A stretch of 13,615 bases of DNA, taken from positions 1 through 13,615 of the forward strand of contig JAIRKW010000066.1 in assembly GCA_031259875.1 (NCBI GenBank). The letters run 5' to 3'. Below the pieces are notes generated by a model. The model worked only from the letters and a program-made list of their open reading frames with translations. It searched no databases and had not been told where the DNA came from. This document shows, in pieces, positions 13,201-13,615 of the stretch. The DNA comes from Campylobacteraceae bacterium (GTDB lineage Bacteria; Campylobacterota; Campylobacteria; Campylobacterales; Campylobacteraceae). Numbering within the stretch: the first letter of the stretch is position 1; each line of letters starts with the position of its first letter. The translations under genes and the position numbers were made by a program.

Positions 13201-13615
13201 AGAGGAAAAAATTATTATTTGCAGTTACTTAAAATCGGCATGTTACATTTTTACACAATAAAAATATTTATAAAAAATCATCGTAATAAATTCAAAATTA
13301 CTCTTTCAATGATGCCTAGATGTGTAAAAATTTTTCAGTGTGATATTTTTCAACAATTTCAAAATGTTTATTTTATTAAAATTTTTCAAATTTTCAATAG
13401 AAGGATTTGGTTTTAACAAAGATGGTCTATTTGGCTTACAGTATGTTCCTGCTTGCAAGCTGCAAAACGACTTTTTTTCTGCTGCTTTAGTCTATCACAC
13501 TGCTTTATTTTGCAATAGTAATTTAAGTTTTATTCACACGCAATCGGCAATAAATAAGACGAATACTAACCTTGCTTTTATAGATGACAAAACATGAAAA
13601 TACAGCGGTATGAAG
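13201..13615. other. AT-rich flank without a recognised gene
   Basis: This stretch upstream of the nuo promoter has no convincing gene. The left part (13201-13400) is very AT-rich and low in complexity, with three copies of ATTTTTCA. The right part (13400-13615) is more balanced in composition. There, a plus-strand frame opens at a GTG (13340) and closes at TGA (13597), giving 85 residues. Its last ~65 residues look somewhat protein-like (GFGFNKDGLFGLQYVP), but I recognise no family and see no ribosome site. An ATG at 13594 overlaps that stop and is open to the window end (MKIQRYE). No tRNA, terminator hairpin with a proper T-run, or mobile-element end is seen. It could be the 5' part of a neighbouring gene, a gene remnant, or noncoding. 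Confidence 0.5.

Noticed and set aside
13219..13416. Plus-strand open frame of 65 codons
   Set aside because: The sequence is almost all Phe/Ile/Lys/Asn from low-complexity AT DNA, has no ribosome site, and overlaps the operator-like region; it looks like noncoding DNA.
13451..13478. Possible terminator: TTGCA-AGC-TGCAA hairpin followed by a T7 run
   Set aside because: The stem has only five pairs, and five bases separate it from the T-run; no recognised gene ends upstream of it on the plus strand.

Overview
The window is almost entirely one minus-strand operon for respiratory complex I (the nuo operon). The order of transcription runs right to left: nuoA-B-C-D-[NuoE/F-like fusion]-G-H-I-J-K-L-M-N. 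nuoN runs off the left edge, so only its first ~319 codons are present. Genes abut or overlap by 1 to 19 bases, and nearly every start has a purine-rich ribosome binding site inside the end of the preceding gene. This fits one long, translationally coupled transcript.

The organism is most likely a member of Campylobacterota (Epsilonproteobacteria). The strongest evidence is the gene between nuoD and nuoG. Classical NuoE and NuoF, the subunits that oxidise NADH, are absent. In their place is a protein that begins with the small NuoE-like domain known from Helicobacter and Campylobacter and continues into the companion NuoF-position protein. AT-rich sequence, a TATAAT -10 box with A/T tracts instead of a clear -35, and separate nuoC and nuoD fit this placement. 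The genus cannot be fixed by eye; a Sulfurimonas-like or related sulfur oxidiser is a guess.

Layout: 13133-13615 is an AT-rich flank with the probable operon promoter just upstream of nuoA and no confidently recognised gene. Positions 10221-13132 encode NuoA (membrane anchor) and the NuoB/C/D connecting module (cluster N2 and the quinone site). Positions 6781-10216 encode the atypical electron-input module: the NuoE/F-like fusion and NuoG. Positions 5165-6791 encode NuoH and the 8-iron ferredoxin subunit NuoI. Positions 1-5165 encode the proton-pumping membrane arm NuoJ, K, L, M and N. Key charged residues of the pumps (K/E/H in L, M and N; E36/E72 in K) and the iron-sulfur ligands of NuoB, NuoI and the NuoG N-terminus are all present, so the complex looks functional.

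The notable biology is the electron-input end. It has no FMN/NADH-binding subunit, a one-gene fusion of two normally separate lineage-specific subunits, a C-terminal part of that fusion that looks like a degenerate NuoG paralogue, and a NuoG without the N7 cluster ligands. The likely donor is a low-potential carrier (flavodoxin or ferredoxin) rather than NADH, as shown for Campylobacter jejuni complex I. That is an inference for this organism. I found no mobile element, CRISPR array, tRNA or rRNA.
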